Assembly (NCBI GenBank): GCA_007132635.1
Contig: SLOG01000056.1
Span: 1-9,706, forward strand
DNA: 9,706 bases
Direction of reading: 5' to 3'
Source of the DNA: Limnochordia bacterium
GTDB taxonomy: Bacteria > Bacillota > Limnochordia > Darwinibacteriales > SLO01
Numbering within the stretch: position 1 is the stretch's first letter; every line of letters starts with the position of its first letter. Below, one piece after another: positions 1-6,671 of the stretch. The notes beneath the pieces were generated by a model. It ran no database searches. It was not told the origin of the DNA and saw nothing but the letters and a program-made list of their open reading frames with translations. Made by a program: the position numbers and the translations under genes.

Positions 1-74
1 AAAAGGAAAGGGAAATTGTGATAGTTTGTGGTAGTTAGAGGCGACTACACTTTTCTCCTGAGGAGGGAGTACGA
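1..74. other. Upstream flank with Shine-Dalgarno of the first gene
   Basis: This short stretch holds no assignable gene. A strong ribosome binding site (AGGAGG, 61-66) lies 8 bp before the ATG at 75 and sets that start. A small inverted repeat, GTAGT and ACTAC with an 8-nt spacer, lies just upstream but is too weak to call. Two frames stay open from the left edge to stops near 32-38, so the tail of an upstream gene could be here, but about ten residues are not enough to tell. No convincing -35/-10 pair was seen. Confidence 0.4.
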
Positions 75-374
75 ATGGCATCGTTTGATTATCAAGTCCT
101 GTTCGAGCTGCAGCCTAATCCGATCAAAGCTGGAGAGACGATAACGGCAAAAGCATCATTTTCCCAAGTTGTTGGCGACATTCGAAGCGTAACCCTATCG
201 GTACCTCATTTCGGAATGACCTATAGTCTGAAGCCTACGGATGAACAGACGTACGGATTTTCGAGCATTGTACCATGGGGTGCTCCCAGCGGCACATATG
301 ACGTCAGACTCTACGCCACGGATAGCGAGGGCAACCGGGGTCCAGTGAGCACCTGTAAGCTGACGATAACTTAG
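75..374 (+). CDS. Small single-domain Ig-like beta-sandwich protein, function unknown
   Basis: The product is 99 residues. The alternating hydrophobic/polar pattern, an N-terminal 'NPIKAGETITAKASF' segment (15-29) and a C-terminal 'PSGTYDVRLYATDSEGN' segment (about 71-87) are typical of bacterial Ig-like or FlgD/cadherin-like beta-sandwich folds, in which the last strands follow a Gly-x-Tyr turn. There is no signal peptide, membrane segment, lipobox or sortase signal, so it should be cytosolic. That is unusual, because such domains normally form part of large secreted proteins. The start is fixed by AGGAGG 8 bp upstream. It faces the same way as the catabolic operon but is separated from it by 239 bp of structured non-coding DNA. 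It could be an accessory subunit of one of the downstream enzymes or a free-standing binding domain. The fold is inferred; the function is not known. Confidence 0.7.
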   Translation: MASFDYQVLFELQPNPIKAGETITAKASFSQVVGDIRSVTLSVPHFGMTYSLKPTDEQTYGFSSIVPWGAPSGTYDVRLYATDSEGNRGPVSTCKLTIT

Positions 375-381
375 AAGACTA

Positions 382-409
382 GGAAGGCGTTGGTTTTCCT
401 CGCTTTTCC
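382..409 (+). terminator. Weak hairpin after the Ig-like gene, possible terminator
   Basis: GGAAGGCG (382-389) can pair with CGCTTTTCC (401-409), with one G-T pair and one bulge and an 11-nt T-rich loop. It begins 7 bp after the stop codon of the Ig-like gene, where a terminator is expected. The stem is imperfect and there is no run of T after it, so termination is uncertain. Confidence 0.25.
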
Positions 410-428
410 ATGGACGTGGGCATCACAG

Positions 429-464
429 CACCTCGTTTGCCGGGCATTAAAGGTAAACGAGGTG
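429..464. repeat. Perfect 10-bp inverted repeat, extends to a 13-bp stem-loop
   Basis: CACCTCGTTT (429-438) is the exact reverse complement of AAACGAGGTG (455-464). As RNA the stem continues through a G-U pair (439/454) and two C-G pairs (440/453, 441/452), leaving a 10-nt loop, GGGCATTAAA. It is not followed by a T tract, so it is not a normal intrinsic terminator. It could be a protein-binding site with two half-sites, or part of a structured leader. The repeat is seen directly; its function is not known. Confidence 0.6.
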
Positions 465-509
465 AACCGGCACTCGTCAAAATCGAGAAAATCAACAGCC
501 TTCTGGAAA

Positions 510-536
510 GCAGGAGGAGAAGCAGCATCTTCCTGC
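510..536 (+). repeat. Stem-loop burying an AGGAGG motif
   Basis: GCAGGAGGA (510-518) pairs with TCTTCCTGC (528-536) with one G-U pair, leaving a 9-nt loop. The 5' arm contains a full AGGAGG, which looks like a ribosome binding site, but no ATG, GTG or TTG follows at a usable distance. It lies 9 bp before the next hairpin, so the two would stack as consecutive stems in a transcript. Confidence 0.45.
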
Positions 537-545
537 GAGAAAGCT

Positions 546-572
546 AAAGGGGAGCGCAGCTAGCTCCCCTTT
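546..572. terminator. Terminator-like or attenuator hairpin before the operon
   Basis: AAAGGGGAGC (546-555) and GCTCCCCTTT (563-572) form a perfect 10-bp stem with a 7-nt loop. The stem is GC-rich with A at its 5' base and T at its 3' base, as in bidirectional terminators, but only three T follow before CCCG, so termination on the plus strand may be partial. It ends 41 bp before the oxidoreductase start, so a transcript reading into the operon from upstream must cross it. It may separate the Ig-like gene from the operon or act as an attenuator. Confidence 0.45.
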
Positions 573-613
573 CCCGACGTGAAATCAGACACTTTATTAC
601 TGGAAGGTGACTC

Positions 614-2617
614 ATGGACCATACCCGTATCCTCCTTAACGGCCTGGATCTGTCCGTCGTAACTGTCCGGACCGCCATCGTTGGTTCGGGCGCAGCCGGC
701 CTCAGCGCTGCAGACCGCTTGTTTGAACTTGGCGAACGAGAGATAGCTTTGATAACAGAGGGGATGTACTGCGGAACATCGCGCAATACGGGTTCTGACA
801 AACAGACGTACTACAAGCTAACCTTAGCAGGAACTATGCCGGACTCCATACAGGAAATGGCTCAAACCCTATTCTCTGGAGGCAGCACGGATGGAGATAC
901 CGCTTTGGTTGAAGCGGCTCTATCTGCACGCTGCTTCTTTCGGCTTGTCGACATCGGAGTACCCTTCCCGCACACTGCCTATGGAGAATATGTGGGTTAC
1001 AAGACTGACCACGATCCTCGTCAGCGCGCAACAAGTGTAGGGCCGTTGACGAGCCGATGGATGACCGAAAAACTCCAGACTCAGGTGGAGATGAAAGGCA
1101 TACCTGTGTTGGATAACCTCCAGGTTGTCGGTATTCTAACCAATGAAAATAAGACCTCGCTTATGGGACTTATGGCCATCCGCACAGAACAATCCTCCAA
1201 CGACGAACCTCCGCTGGTCCTGATCAACTGCACCAATGTCATTTGGGCCGCAGGCGGGCCGGCGGGCCTTTACGCCCAGTCCGTCTACCCAGAGAGCCAG
1301 CTGGGTGCCAATGGATGGGCGTATGAAGCGGGTGCTGCTGGGCAGAACCTCACCGAGAGCCAATTTGGCATCGCGTCTCTCAAATTCCGGTGGAATCTCT
1401 CTGGGAGTTACCAACAAGTGTTGCCGCGCTACGTTTCCACAGACCAAAACGGGGGCAGTGAAGAGGAGTTCCTGCAAGAAGCTTTTCCTTCATTAGGGGC
1501 AGCTTTGGATGCTGTGTTCCTAAAAGGCTATCAATGGCCTTTTGACCCGCGCAAGCTGCAGGCACGCGGTTCTTCTTTGATTGACGCCTTGGTCTACCAG
1601 GAGTCGGTGGTCAAAGGACGCCGGGTATTTCTTGATTTCACAGCTAACCCTGGCAGCAAAGGAAAGTGTTCCGAACTAAATTTTTCGCTCTTAGGGAGCG
1701 AAGCGTATGAGTATCTCCAAAACTCATCGATTTTGTTTGGGACACCCATCGAGCGCCTGCAGACCCTTAACCAGCCGGCCATCGAGCTGTACCGGGATAA
1801 CGGCATTGACCTGCACAACGAACCTTTGGAGATCGGCCTTTGTGCCCAACACTGCAACGGAGGCCTAGCCGTCAATGCTTGGTGGGAGACGAGTTTGAAA
1901 CACCTGTTCGCTATAGGGGAGGCAGCGGGAACCCATGGAGTGTACCGGCCGGGTGGAAGCGCGTTGAATGCCGGGCAAGTGGGTGCGCTGCGTGCAGCCC
2001 AATACATCGCGGCTCGCTGCCAAGCAGCACCTCCGCGGGTTGAGGTGTTTCTCGAAAAAACACGTGCCGCGACGGGCGAAAAACTCGAGTTGATTCAGCG
2101 CATGTTTCGGTCCAAACGAAGTGGATCACAGCATGACATCCGATGCCGACTACAGAAGCTTCTCAGCAGCGCCGCAGGACCGATACGCACAAGCGAGACA
2201 GTGGCTGCGGCCATGGCCCAAATCGACAACTGGCTGTGCGAGATGCGCGAAACACCGGCACGGACTGAGTGGGCAGGTCTCCCAGACAGGCTGGTAGACT
2301 ACCAGCTTCTGCTGACCGCTCGTGCTCACCTAACGACGATAGCCGACTACATCCAGCATGGTGGACGCAGCCGCGGCTCTTACCTAACAGCAGACCCCAA
2401 CGGAGACAAAGCAGTGCCTGAACTCGATGAGGTTTTCCGCTCATCGCTAGAGTCGACGGATAGCTGGTTTGCTTCCCACGTACAAACGGTGCGGAAAAAC
2501 AGCGCCGATACGTGGCAGTGTTCATGGCGACCCGTCCGACCCATTCCGCAGAGCGATACATGGTTTGAGACTGTGTGGCGTGCATATCGAAATGACGAGA
2601 TAATCCGCAGCCGTTGA
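614..2617 (+). CDS. FAD-dependent oxidoreductase, fumarate reductase/succinate dehydrogenase flavoprotein family
   Basis: The 667-residue product has the Rossmann FAD-binding motif GSGAAG (24-29) followed by 'LSAADRL', and a second FAD-contact region at 435-457 (GEAAGTHGVYRPGGSALNAGQVG), which matches the GE.AG.HG...GGxALN signature of this superfamily (L-aspartate oxidase, fumarate reductase, APS reductase). The segment 'TSRNTGSDKQTYYKL' (55-69) is characteristic of an uncharacterised anaerobe clade often annotated only as FAD-binding protein. There is no Tat signal, heme motif or FMN-binding domain, so it should be a soluble cytosolic dehydrogenase or reductase with an unknown electron partner. 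The N-terminal 20 residues before the first beta-strand are usual for this clade, and GGAAGGTGA at 602-610 supports the start. It opens a five-gene operon with a TIM-barrel isomerase 30 bp downstream and GH42 after that, so a sugar or glycoside substrate is likely. The family call is firm; the reaction is inferred. Confidence 0.88.
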   Translation: MDHTRILLNGLDLSVVTVRTAIVGSGAAGLSAADRLFELGEREIALITEGMYCGTSRNTGSDKQTYYKLTLAGTMPDSIQEMAQTLFSGGSTDGDTALVEAALSARCFFRLVDIGVPFPHTAYGEYVGYKTDHDPRQRATSVGPLTSRWMTEKLQTQVEMKGIPVLDNLQVVGILTNENKTSLMGLMAIRTEQSSNDEPPLVLINCTNVIWAAGGPAGLYAQSVYPESQLGANGWAYEAGAAGQNLTESQFGIASLKFRWNLSGSYQQVLPRYVSTDQNGGSEEEFLQEAFPSLGAALDAVFLKGYQWPFDPRKLQARGSSLIDALVYQESVVKGRRVFLDFTANPGSKGKCSELNFSLLGSEAYEYLQNSSILFGTPIERLQTLNQPAIELYRDNGIDLHNEPLEIGLCAQHCNGGLAVNAWWETSLKHLFAIGEAAGTHGVYRPGGSALNAGQVGALRAAQYIAARCQAAPPRVEVFLEKTRAATGEKLELIQRMFRSKRSGSQHDIRCRLQKLLSSAAGPIRTSETVAAAMAQIDNWLCEMRETPARTEWAGLPDRLVDYQLLLTARAHLTTIADYIQHGGRSRGSYLTADPNGDKAVPELDEVFRSSLESTDSWFASHVQTVRKNSADTWQCSWRPVRPIPQSDTWFETVWRAYRNDEIIRSR

Positions 2618-2647
2618 GTTTGTCCTGCCACGAGAGGAGACTGAGAA

Positions 2648-3472
2648 ATGCGCTTAGGAGGACCTGTTTTTGGCAGTTTCGCGACACCAGCTGCTTGGGT
2701 GCAAGCTCACCTGGCCCTAGATTACCGGGCAGCGTTTTGCCCCATCGACCATACGGCTGCTTCCGAAACCATAGACGAGTACCGAAAAGCCGCAGACGAG
2801 GCGGATCTTCTCATCGCGGAAGTTGGGGCTTGGAGCAACCCTTTGAGTAACGACAAAGAACAGCGCCGTAAGGCTCGCGACTTCTGCAAACGTCAGCTCG
2901 AACTCGCGGAGCAAATCGGCTCTCGCTGCTGTGTTAACATTTCTGGTTCGTTCGGTGACCAATGGGATGGACACCACAAAGACAATCTAACGGATTACGG
3001 CTTCGAGGCAGTCGTAGAAATGGTGCAGGACATCATTGATTCTGTAGGACCCACAGTGACAGCGTATACATTAGAACCAATGCCCTGGATGTACCCCGAT
3101 TCTCCTGAGTCCTATGCTCGGCTGCTAGACGCTGTCGACCGAAGTCAGTTCGGTGTCCATTTGGACCCAGTGAACATGATCAACCAGCCAGCCCGTTATT
3201 ACCAAAACGGAGCTTTCCTGCAGGAGTGCTTTACAACTCTGGGTGGACGCATTCGGTCGTGCCATGCGAAAGACATACGTATGACACAGAAGCTGACAGT
3301 CCATCTCGACGAGGTGAGACCCGGCAAAGGGCAGTTATGCTACAAGACATTTCTACGGGAACTGCAGAAGCTTGATGCTGATACGCCTCTAATGCTCGAA
3401 CACCTTTCGACGGCCGAGGAGTACCGAAGAGCTGCTGAATACGTGCGGACGGCTGCAGAAGCCTTGGATTAG
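2648..3472 (+). CDS. Sugar (phosphate) isomerase/epimerase-family TIM barrel
   Basis: The 274-residue protein matches the xylose-isomerase-like TIM barrel family (Pfam AP_endonuc_2), which includes D-tagatose 3-epimerase, IolE and IolI. The four metal and catalytic ligands can be seen at the expected spacing: E143 (TLEPMPW), D173 (VHLDPVN), H206 (SCHAKDI) and E251 (MLEHL). The family's PGxG loop is at 225-228, before 'QLCYKTFLREL'. It should bind a divalent metal and move protons through an enediolate, so isomerisation, 3-epimerisation, dehydration or elimination on a keto-sugar are all possible. AGGAG (2635-2639) sits 8 bp before the ATG. The gene starts 30 bp after the flavoprotein and ends 12 bp before GH42, so it is co-transcribed. 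The pairing suggests that the flavoprotein makes a keto-sugar which this enzyme processes. The substrate is not known. Confidence 0.87.
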   Translation: MRLGGPVFGSFATPAAWVQAHLALDYRAAFCPIDHTAASETIDEYRKAADEADLLIAEVGAWSNPLSNDKEQRRKARDFCKRQLELAEQIGSRCCVNISGSFGDQWDGHHKDNLTDYGFEAVVEMVQDIIDSVGPTVTAYTLEPMPWMYPDSPESYARLLDAVDRSQFGVHLDPVNMINQPARYYQNGAFLQECFTTLGGRIRSCHAKDIRMTQKLTVHLDEVRPGKGQLCYKTFLRELQKLDADTPLMLEHLSTAEEYRRAAEYVRTAAEALD

Positions 3473-3484
3473 GGGGACCTTAAG

Positions 3485-5536
3485 ATGATCAATGAAAGAC
3501 TGCCCAAGATTTTTTACGGGGGCGACTACAATCCAGACCAGTGGCCGGAGGAAATCTGGGATGAAGACATGCGGCTGTTCAGACTAGCTGACATCGACAT
3601 TGCTACCGTAGGAGTGTTCAGCTGGTCACTGCTCCAACCGGATGAAGTAACGTATGACTTCAGCTTCACCGACAAAATCCTGGACAAACTTTTTAAGAAC
3701 GGCATCCATGTCTGCCTCGCCACCGCGACAGCGGCTCATCCTGCTTGGATGGCCAAACGATATCCAGACATCTTACGAGTTGACTTTCAAGGGCGCCAGC
3801 GGAGATTCGGCGGCCGCCACAACTCCTGTCCCAACAGTCCAACCTATAGGCATTTCGCACCGCTAATGGCTGAAGGCCTAGCCGAACGGTACAGCAGTCA
3901 TCCAAGCCTTCTGGTCTGGCACATAAACAATGAATACGGTGGAACGTGTTACTGTGAGAACTGTGCGAGACAGTTCCGGGTATGGCTGAAACGACGATAC
4001 GGTTCGCTTGACCGGTTAAACGAAGTTTGGAACACAGCGTTTTGGGGCCATCGCTTCTATGACTGGGATGAGATTGTACCACCCAACATACTGAGCGAGC
4101 ATATGGATGAAAATGACCCAACCCGTACGGCATTTCAGGGAATTTCCTTGGATTACGCCCGGTTTAACTCGGATAGCCTTCTCGAGTGTTATAAACTCGA
4201 ATATGAGGCCATTCGCAAGCACTGCTCCGATGTACCCATCACGACAAACATGATGGGTACCTTCAAACCGCTGGACTATTTCAAGTGGGCACCGCATGTC
4301 GATGTGATTTCATGGGACAGCTACCCTCGATACAACACTCCCATGAGTCACGTAGCACTGCGGCATGACTTGATGCGCGGACTGCGCGGTGGACAGCCGT
4401 TTATGCTTATGGAGCAGACGCCTAGCCAACAGAACTGGCAGCCGTATAACTCGCTGAAGCGACCCGGGGTCATGCGGTTGTGGAGCTACCAAGCCATTGC
4501 ACACGGGGCCGATACAGTGATGTTCTTCCAGCTGCGGCGCTCGATTGGTGCCTGCGAGAAGTACCATGGCGCAGTCATCGAGCATGCCGGCCATGAAAAT
4601 ACTCGTGTCTTTCGTGAGTGTGCTAATCTTGGTTCTGAACTGAAGGGTCTAGGTGACACGCTTTTGGACGCGCGTATATCTAGCCGTGTGGCCATACTGT
4701 TTGATTGGGACAACTGGTGGGCGGTGGAATTCTCCAGCGGGCCTAGTGTTGACTTAAAGTACGTGGAGCAGATTCAAGTATACTACGACGCTCTCTACAG
4801 GCAAACTATCTCCGTCGATGTGGTCAGCATAGACACTGATCTCTCAGGTTACGACATCGTGATTGCCCCTGTACTCTACATGGTCAAAGCAGGGGCTGCA
4901 GAGCGGCTGGAATCATTCGTCGAAGAGGGCGGCACGTTTGTTACAACGTTCTTCAGCGGCCTTGTCGACGATAACGACCGCGTAGTCCCAGGTGGTTACC
5001 CGGGGCCTCTTCGTAGACTGTTAGGCATCTGGGCAGAAGAGATCGATGCGCTTCCTCCCGAGATGCACAATTCCATAGTTATGAAGGAGACAGTCGGCAG
5101 CCTGCGGGGTCAGTACGCCTGCAGCCTGCTGTTTGATCTCGTTCACTGTGAGACGGCAGAAGCACTAGCTGCTTACGGTGCCGACTTTTACAGGGGTATG
5201 CCGGTGCTAACCCGCAATACCTACGGTAAAGGCGTGGCCTATTATGTAGCTTCGTGTCCAGACACGAAATTTGCTGAGGATTTCATCAAGACGATTTGTG
5301 ATGCCAACAACATTCGCCCGGCTGTGGGAAATGCGCCAGACGGCTTGGAAGCAGTAATCCGACAGCAGGCCGGCCGTCGCTATCTGTTTCTCCTGAACCA
5401 CGCGGCCGAGGCGGCCGTTGTTTCTTTACAGGGTTACAGTGGCCGCGAATTGCTGACAAATGTGCGCCTTGATGGGTCGACACAGGTAGCCCCACGCGGG
5501 GTCCAGATCATTGAATTGGAGGAGACGGGAGCATGA
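3485..5536 (+). CDS. GH42 beta-galactosidase, cytosolic
   Basis: The 683-residue length and 'YGGDYNPDQWPEEIWDEDM' N-terminus (11-29) are typical of glycoside hydrolase family 42. The acid/base Glu is E150 in 'WHINNEYG' and the nucleophile is E310 in 'MLMEQTPSQQNWQPYN'. Four cysteines (C115, C155, C157, C160, in 'NSCPNSP' and 'GTCYCENC') match the structural zinc site known in Thermus A4 beta-galactosidase. The catalytic TIM barrel spans about 1-385, the GATase-like trimerisation domain about 398-610 (beginning 'SRVAILFDWDNWWAVEFSSG'), and a C-terminal beta domain about 625-683. With no signal peptide it acts on imported oligosaccharides, cleaving terminal beta-galactosyl or possibly alpha-L-arabinopyranosyl residues. 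The SD is the G-rich run at 3472-3477. The stop overlaps the next start by 4 bp (ATGA). All catalytic residues are intact; the natural substrate is unknown. Confidence 0.95.
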   Translation: MINERLPKIFYGGDYNPDQWPEEIWDEDMRLFRLADIDIATVGVFSWSLLQPDEVTYDFSFTDKILDKLFKNGIHVCLATATAAHPAWMAKRYPDILRVDFQGRQRRFGGRHNSCPNSPTYRHFAPLMAEGLAERYSSHPSLLVWHINNEYGGTCYCENCARQFRVWLKRRYGSLDRLNEVWNTAFWGHRFYDWDEIVPPNILSEHMDENDPTRTAFQGISLDYARFNSDSLLECYKLEYEAIRKHCSDVPITTNMMGTFKPLDYFKWAPHVDVISWDSYPRYNTPMSHVALRHDLMRGLRGGQPFMLMEQTPSQQNWQPYNSLKRPGVMRLWSYQAIAHGADTVMFFQLRRSIGACEKYHGAVIEHAGHENTRVFRECANLGSELKGLGDTLLDARISSRVAILFDWDNWWAVEFSSGPSVDLKYVEQIQVYYDALYRQTISVDVVSIDTDLSGYDIVIAPVLYMVKAGAAERLESFVEEGGTFVTTFFSGLVDDNDRVVPGGYPGPLRRLLGIWAEEIDALPPEMHNSIVMKETVGSLRGQYACSLLFDLVHCETAEALAAYGADFYRGMPVLTRNTYGKGVAYYVASCPDTKFAEDFIKTICDANNIRPAVGNAPDGLEAVIRQQAGRRYLFLLNHAAEAAVVSLQGYSGRELLTNVRLDGSTQVAPRGVQIIELEETGA

Positions 5537-6618
5537 ATCCTTTAACGGGACGAGAGAGAATCAGCAACATCATGCAGCGAAAACCAGTCGATCGTATTGG
5601 GATCATGGAGCATTTCTGGGGTGATACGCAGAAAAAATGGACGGCTGATGGTCATCTCGCTGCCGACGAGAACCTAGCCGACCATTTCGGATTTGATATA
5701 GAGCTTTCCTGGGCCTTCAACCTGATGGCGGATATCGACATGGAGCCGGAGGTTGTGGAGGAGACTGACGAGGTCATGTTAGTGCGGGATGGAAATGGTG
5801 CTCTTCTGCGCCGCCACAAGCTGCACGATACTACTCCGGAGCATGTTGACTTTCGAGTCAAAGACAGAGCAGGCTGGGAAGCCTATGTCAAACCGCTTTT
5901 GACACCCGATGCTAGACGTATCGATTTCACTGCGTACCGGAAAGCCAAGGCGCACGCCGCGGCAAACAACCGTTTTTTCTGCTGGTCAGGGGTTAATGTT
6001 TTTGAGTCCATGCACCCTGTCTGCGGTCACGAATATATGCTCATGGGGATGGCATTAGATCCGAATTGGGTAAAAGATATGGTAGAAACCTATACGGATT
6101 TGTGTCTTCAACTGCAGGAGATTTTGTTCGCAGCCGAAGGTTATCCCGATGGAATTTGGTTTTACGAAGACATGGGTTTTAAAGGCCGACCATTTATGTC
6201 GCCAGCCATGTACCGAGAAATCATCCAACCGGGTCATAAGCGAACCATGGACTTTGCTCACAGTCACGGACTACCGGTCACCATGCACTCCTGCGGGTTT
6301 GTGGAACCGCTGCTTCCCAGTATGATGGAGGCTGGCATTGACTGTCTTCAGGTGATTGAAGTCAAAGCCGGGATGGATCTGCTGAAACTGTATCGGGAGT
6401 TTGGCGACAGACTGTCGTTTATGGGAGGCATCGATGTTCGGACGCTTTACACCAATGATCGCGACATCATCGACAGAGAGTTAGGGGACAAGATTCCGAC
6501 CGTCAAGGGGAATTTCGGTTATGTGCTCCACAGCGATCATTCAATACCCAACACGGTCGAATACGACACGTATCGATACTTCGTCGATACGGGATTGGCC
6601 ATGGGGACATACGCCTGA
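5533..6618 (+). CDS. Uroporphyrinogen decarboxylase-like (URO-D superfamily) protein, probable methyltransferase type
   Basis: The 361-residue protein starts with 'MNPLTGRERISNIMQRKPVDR', as URO-D superfamily proteins do, but lacks the MRQAGR active-site segment of true HemE, so it is not the heme biosynthesis enzyme. It carries 'MHSCGFV' with H252-x-C254, the zinc motif of the MtaA/MtbA corrinoid methyltransferases, and 'YEDMGFKG' at 211-218. Those enzymes use a distant Cys as third ligand, in a CGxGIP-like segment. Here the equivalent segment (331-339, VLHSDHSIP) has no Cys, and no Cys follows C271. Translation is coupled to GH42 by the 4-bp overlap, with GGAGGAG at 5518-5524 inside the upstream gene. 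No corrinoid protein or activase lies in the window. Similar proteins occur in sugar-catabolic clusters with no assigned role. The superfamily is sure; methyl transfer is only inferred. Confidence 0.85.
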   Translation: MNPLTGRERISNIMQRKPVDRIGIMEHFWGDTQKKWTADGHLAADENLADHFGFDIELSWAFNLMADIDMEPEVVEETDEVMLVRDGNGALLRRHKLHDTTPEHVDFRVKDRAGWEAYVKPLLTPDARRIDFTAYRKAKAHAAANNRFFCWSGVNVFESMHPVCGHEYMLMGMALDPNWVKDMVETYTDLCLQLQEILFAAEGYPDGIWFYEDMGFKGRPFMSPAMYREIIQPGHKRTMDFAHSHGLPVTMHSCGFVEPLLPSMMEAGIDCLQVIEVKAGMDLLKLYREFGDRLSFMGGIDVRTLYTNDRDIIDRELGDKIPTVKGNFGYVLHSDHSIPNTVEYDTYRYFVDTGLAMGTYA

Positions 6619-6671
6619 GGCAGTAAGGCGTCATATCATCTCTGCAGATCGCACAAAGGGTGGGGGAACGG

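Larger units (their letters stand above)
375..613 (+). other. Structured intergenic region upstream of the oxidoreductase operon
   Basis: This 239-bp gap has no convincing gene but contains four consecutive stem-loops in its 200 bases: 382-409 (imperfect), 429-464 (13 bp with one G-U), 510-536 (9 bp with one G-U) and 546-572 (10 bp, perfect). A minor 4-bp stem, CTCG/CGAG, lies at 473-487. The third stem buries an AGGAGG-like motif (512-517) that has no start codon at a suitable distance. A good ribosome binding site, GGAAGGTGA (602-610), lies just before the ATG at 614. The string of hairpins would fit a structured leader RNA, a small RNA, or terminator plus operator elements. None of the riboswitch consensus cores I know (T-box, cobalamin, TPP, SAM, FMN, glycine, lysine) was recognised. 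No clear promoter was found. Confidence 0.45.

Noticed and set aside
1..38. The C-terminal tail of an upstream gene running in from the left edge.
   Set aside because: Only about ten codons are visible in two competing frames, too little to support a gene.
410..547. A 45-codon open frame from ATG 410 to TAA 545-547, whose stop sits at the base of the terminator-like hairpin (leader-peptide layout).
   Set aside because: There is no ribosome binding site before the ATG or near other starts, the sequence resembles nothing known, and it is better explained as part of the structured region.
375..613. A known riboswitch or T-box leader.
   Set aside because: None of the conserved cores I know is present, so only an unassigned structured region is claimed.
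2163..2687. Long antisense frame (174 codons) opposite the end of the flavoprotein gene.
   Set aside because: It is a shadow of a well-supported gene, with low-complexity, arginine- and serine-rich composition and no family signature.
3693..4133. Antisense frame (146 codons) opposite the GH42 gene.
   Set aside because: The GH42 frame has all catalytic and zinc residues; the antisense product has no recognisable features.
5533..6618. Calling the UroD-like gene hemE (heme biosynthesis).
   Set aside because: The MRQAGR active-site segment of true uroporphyrinogen decarboxylase is missing, and the context is catabolic.
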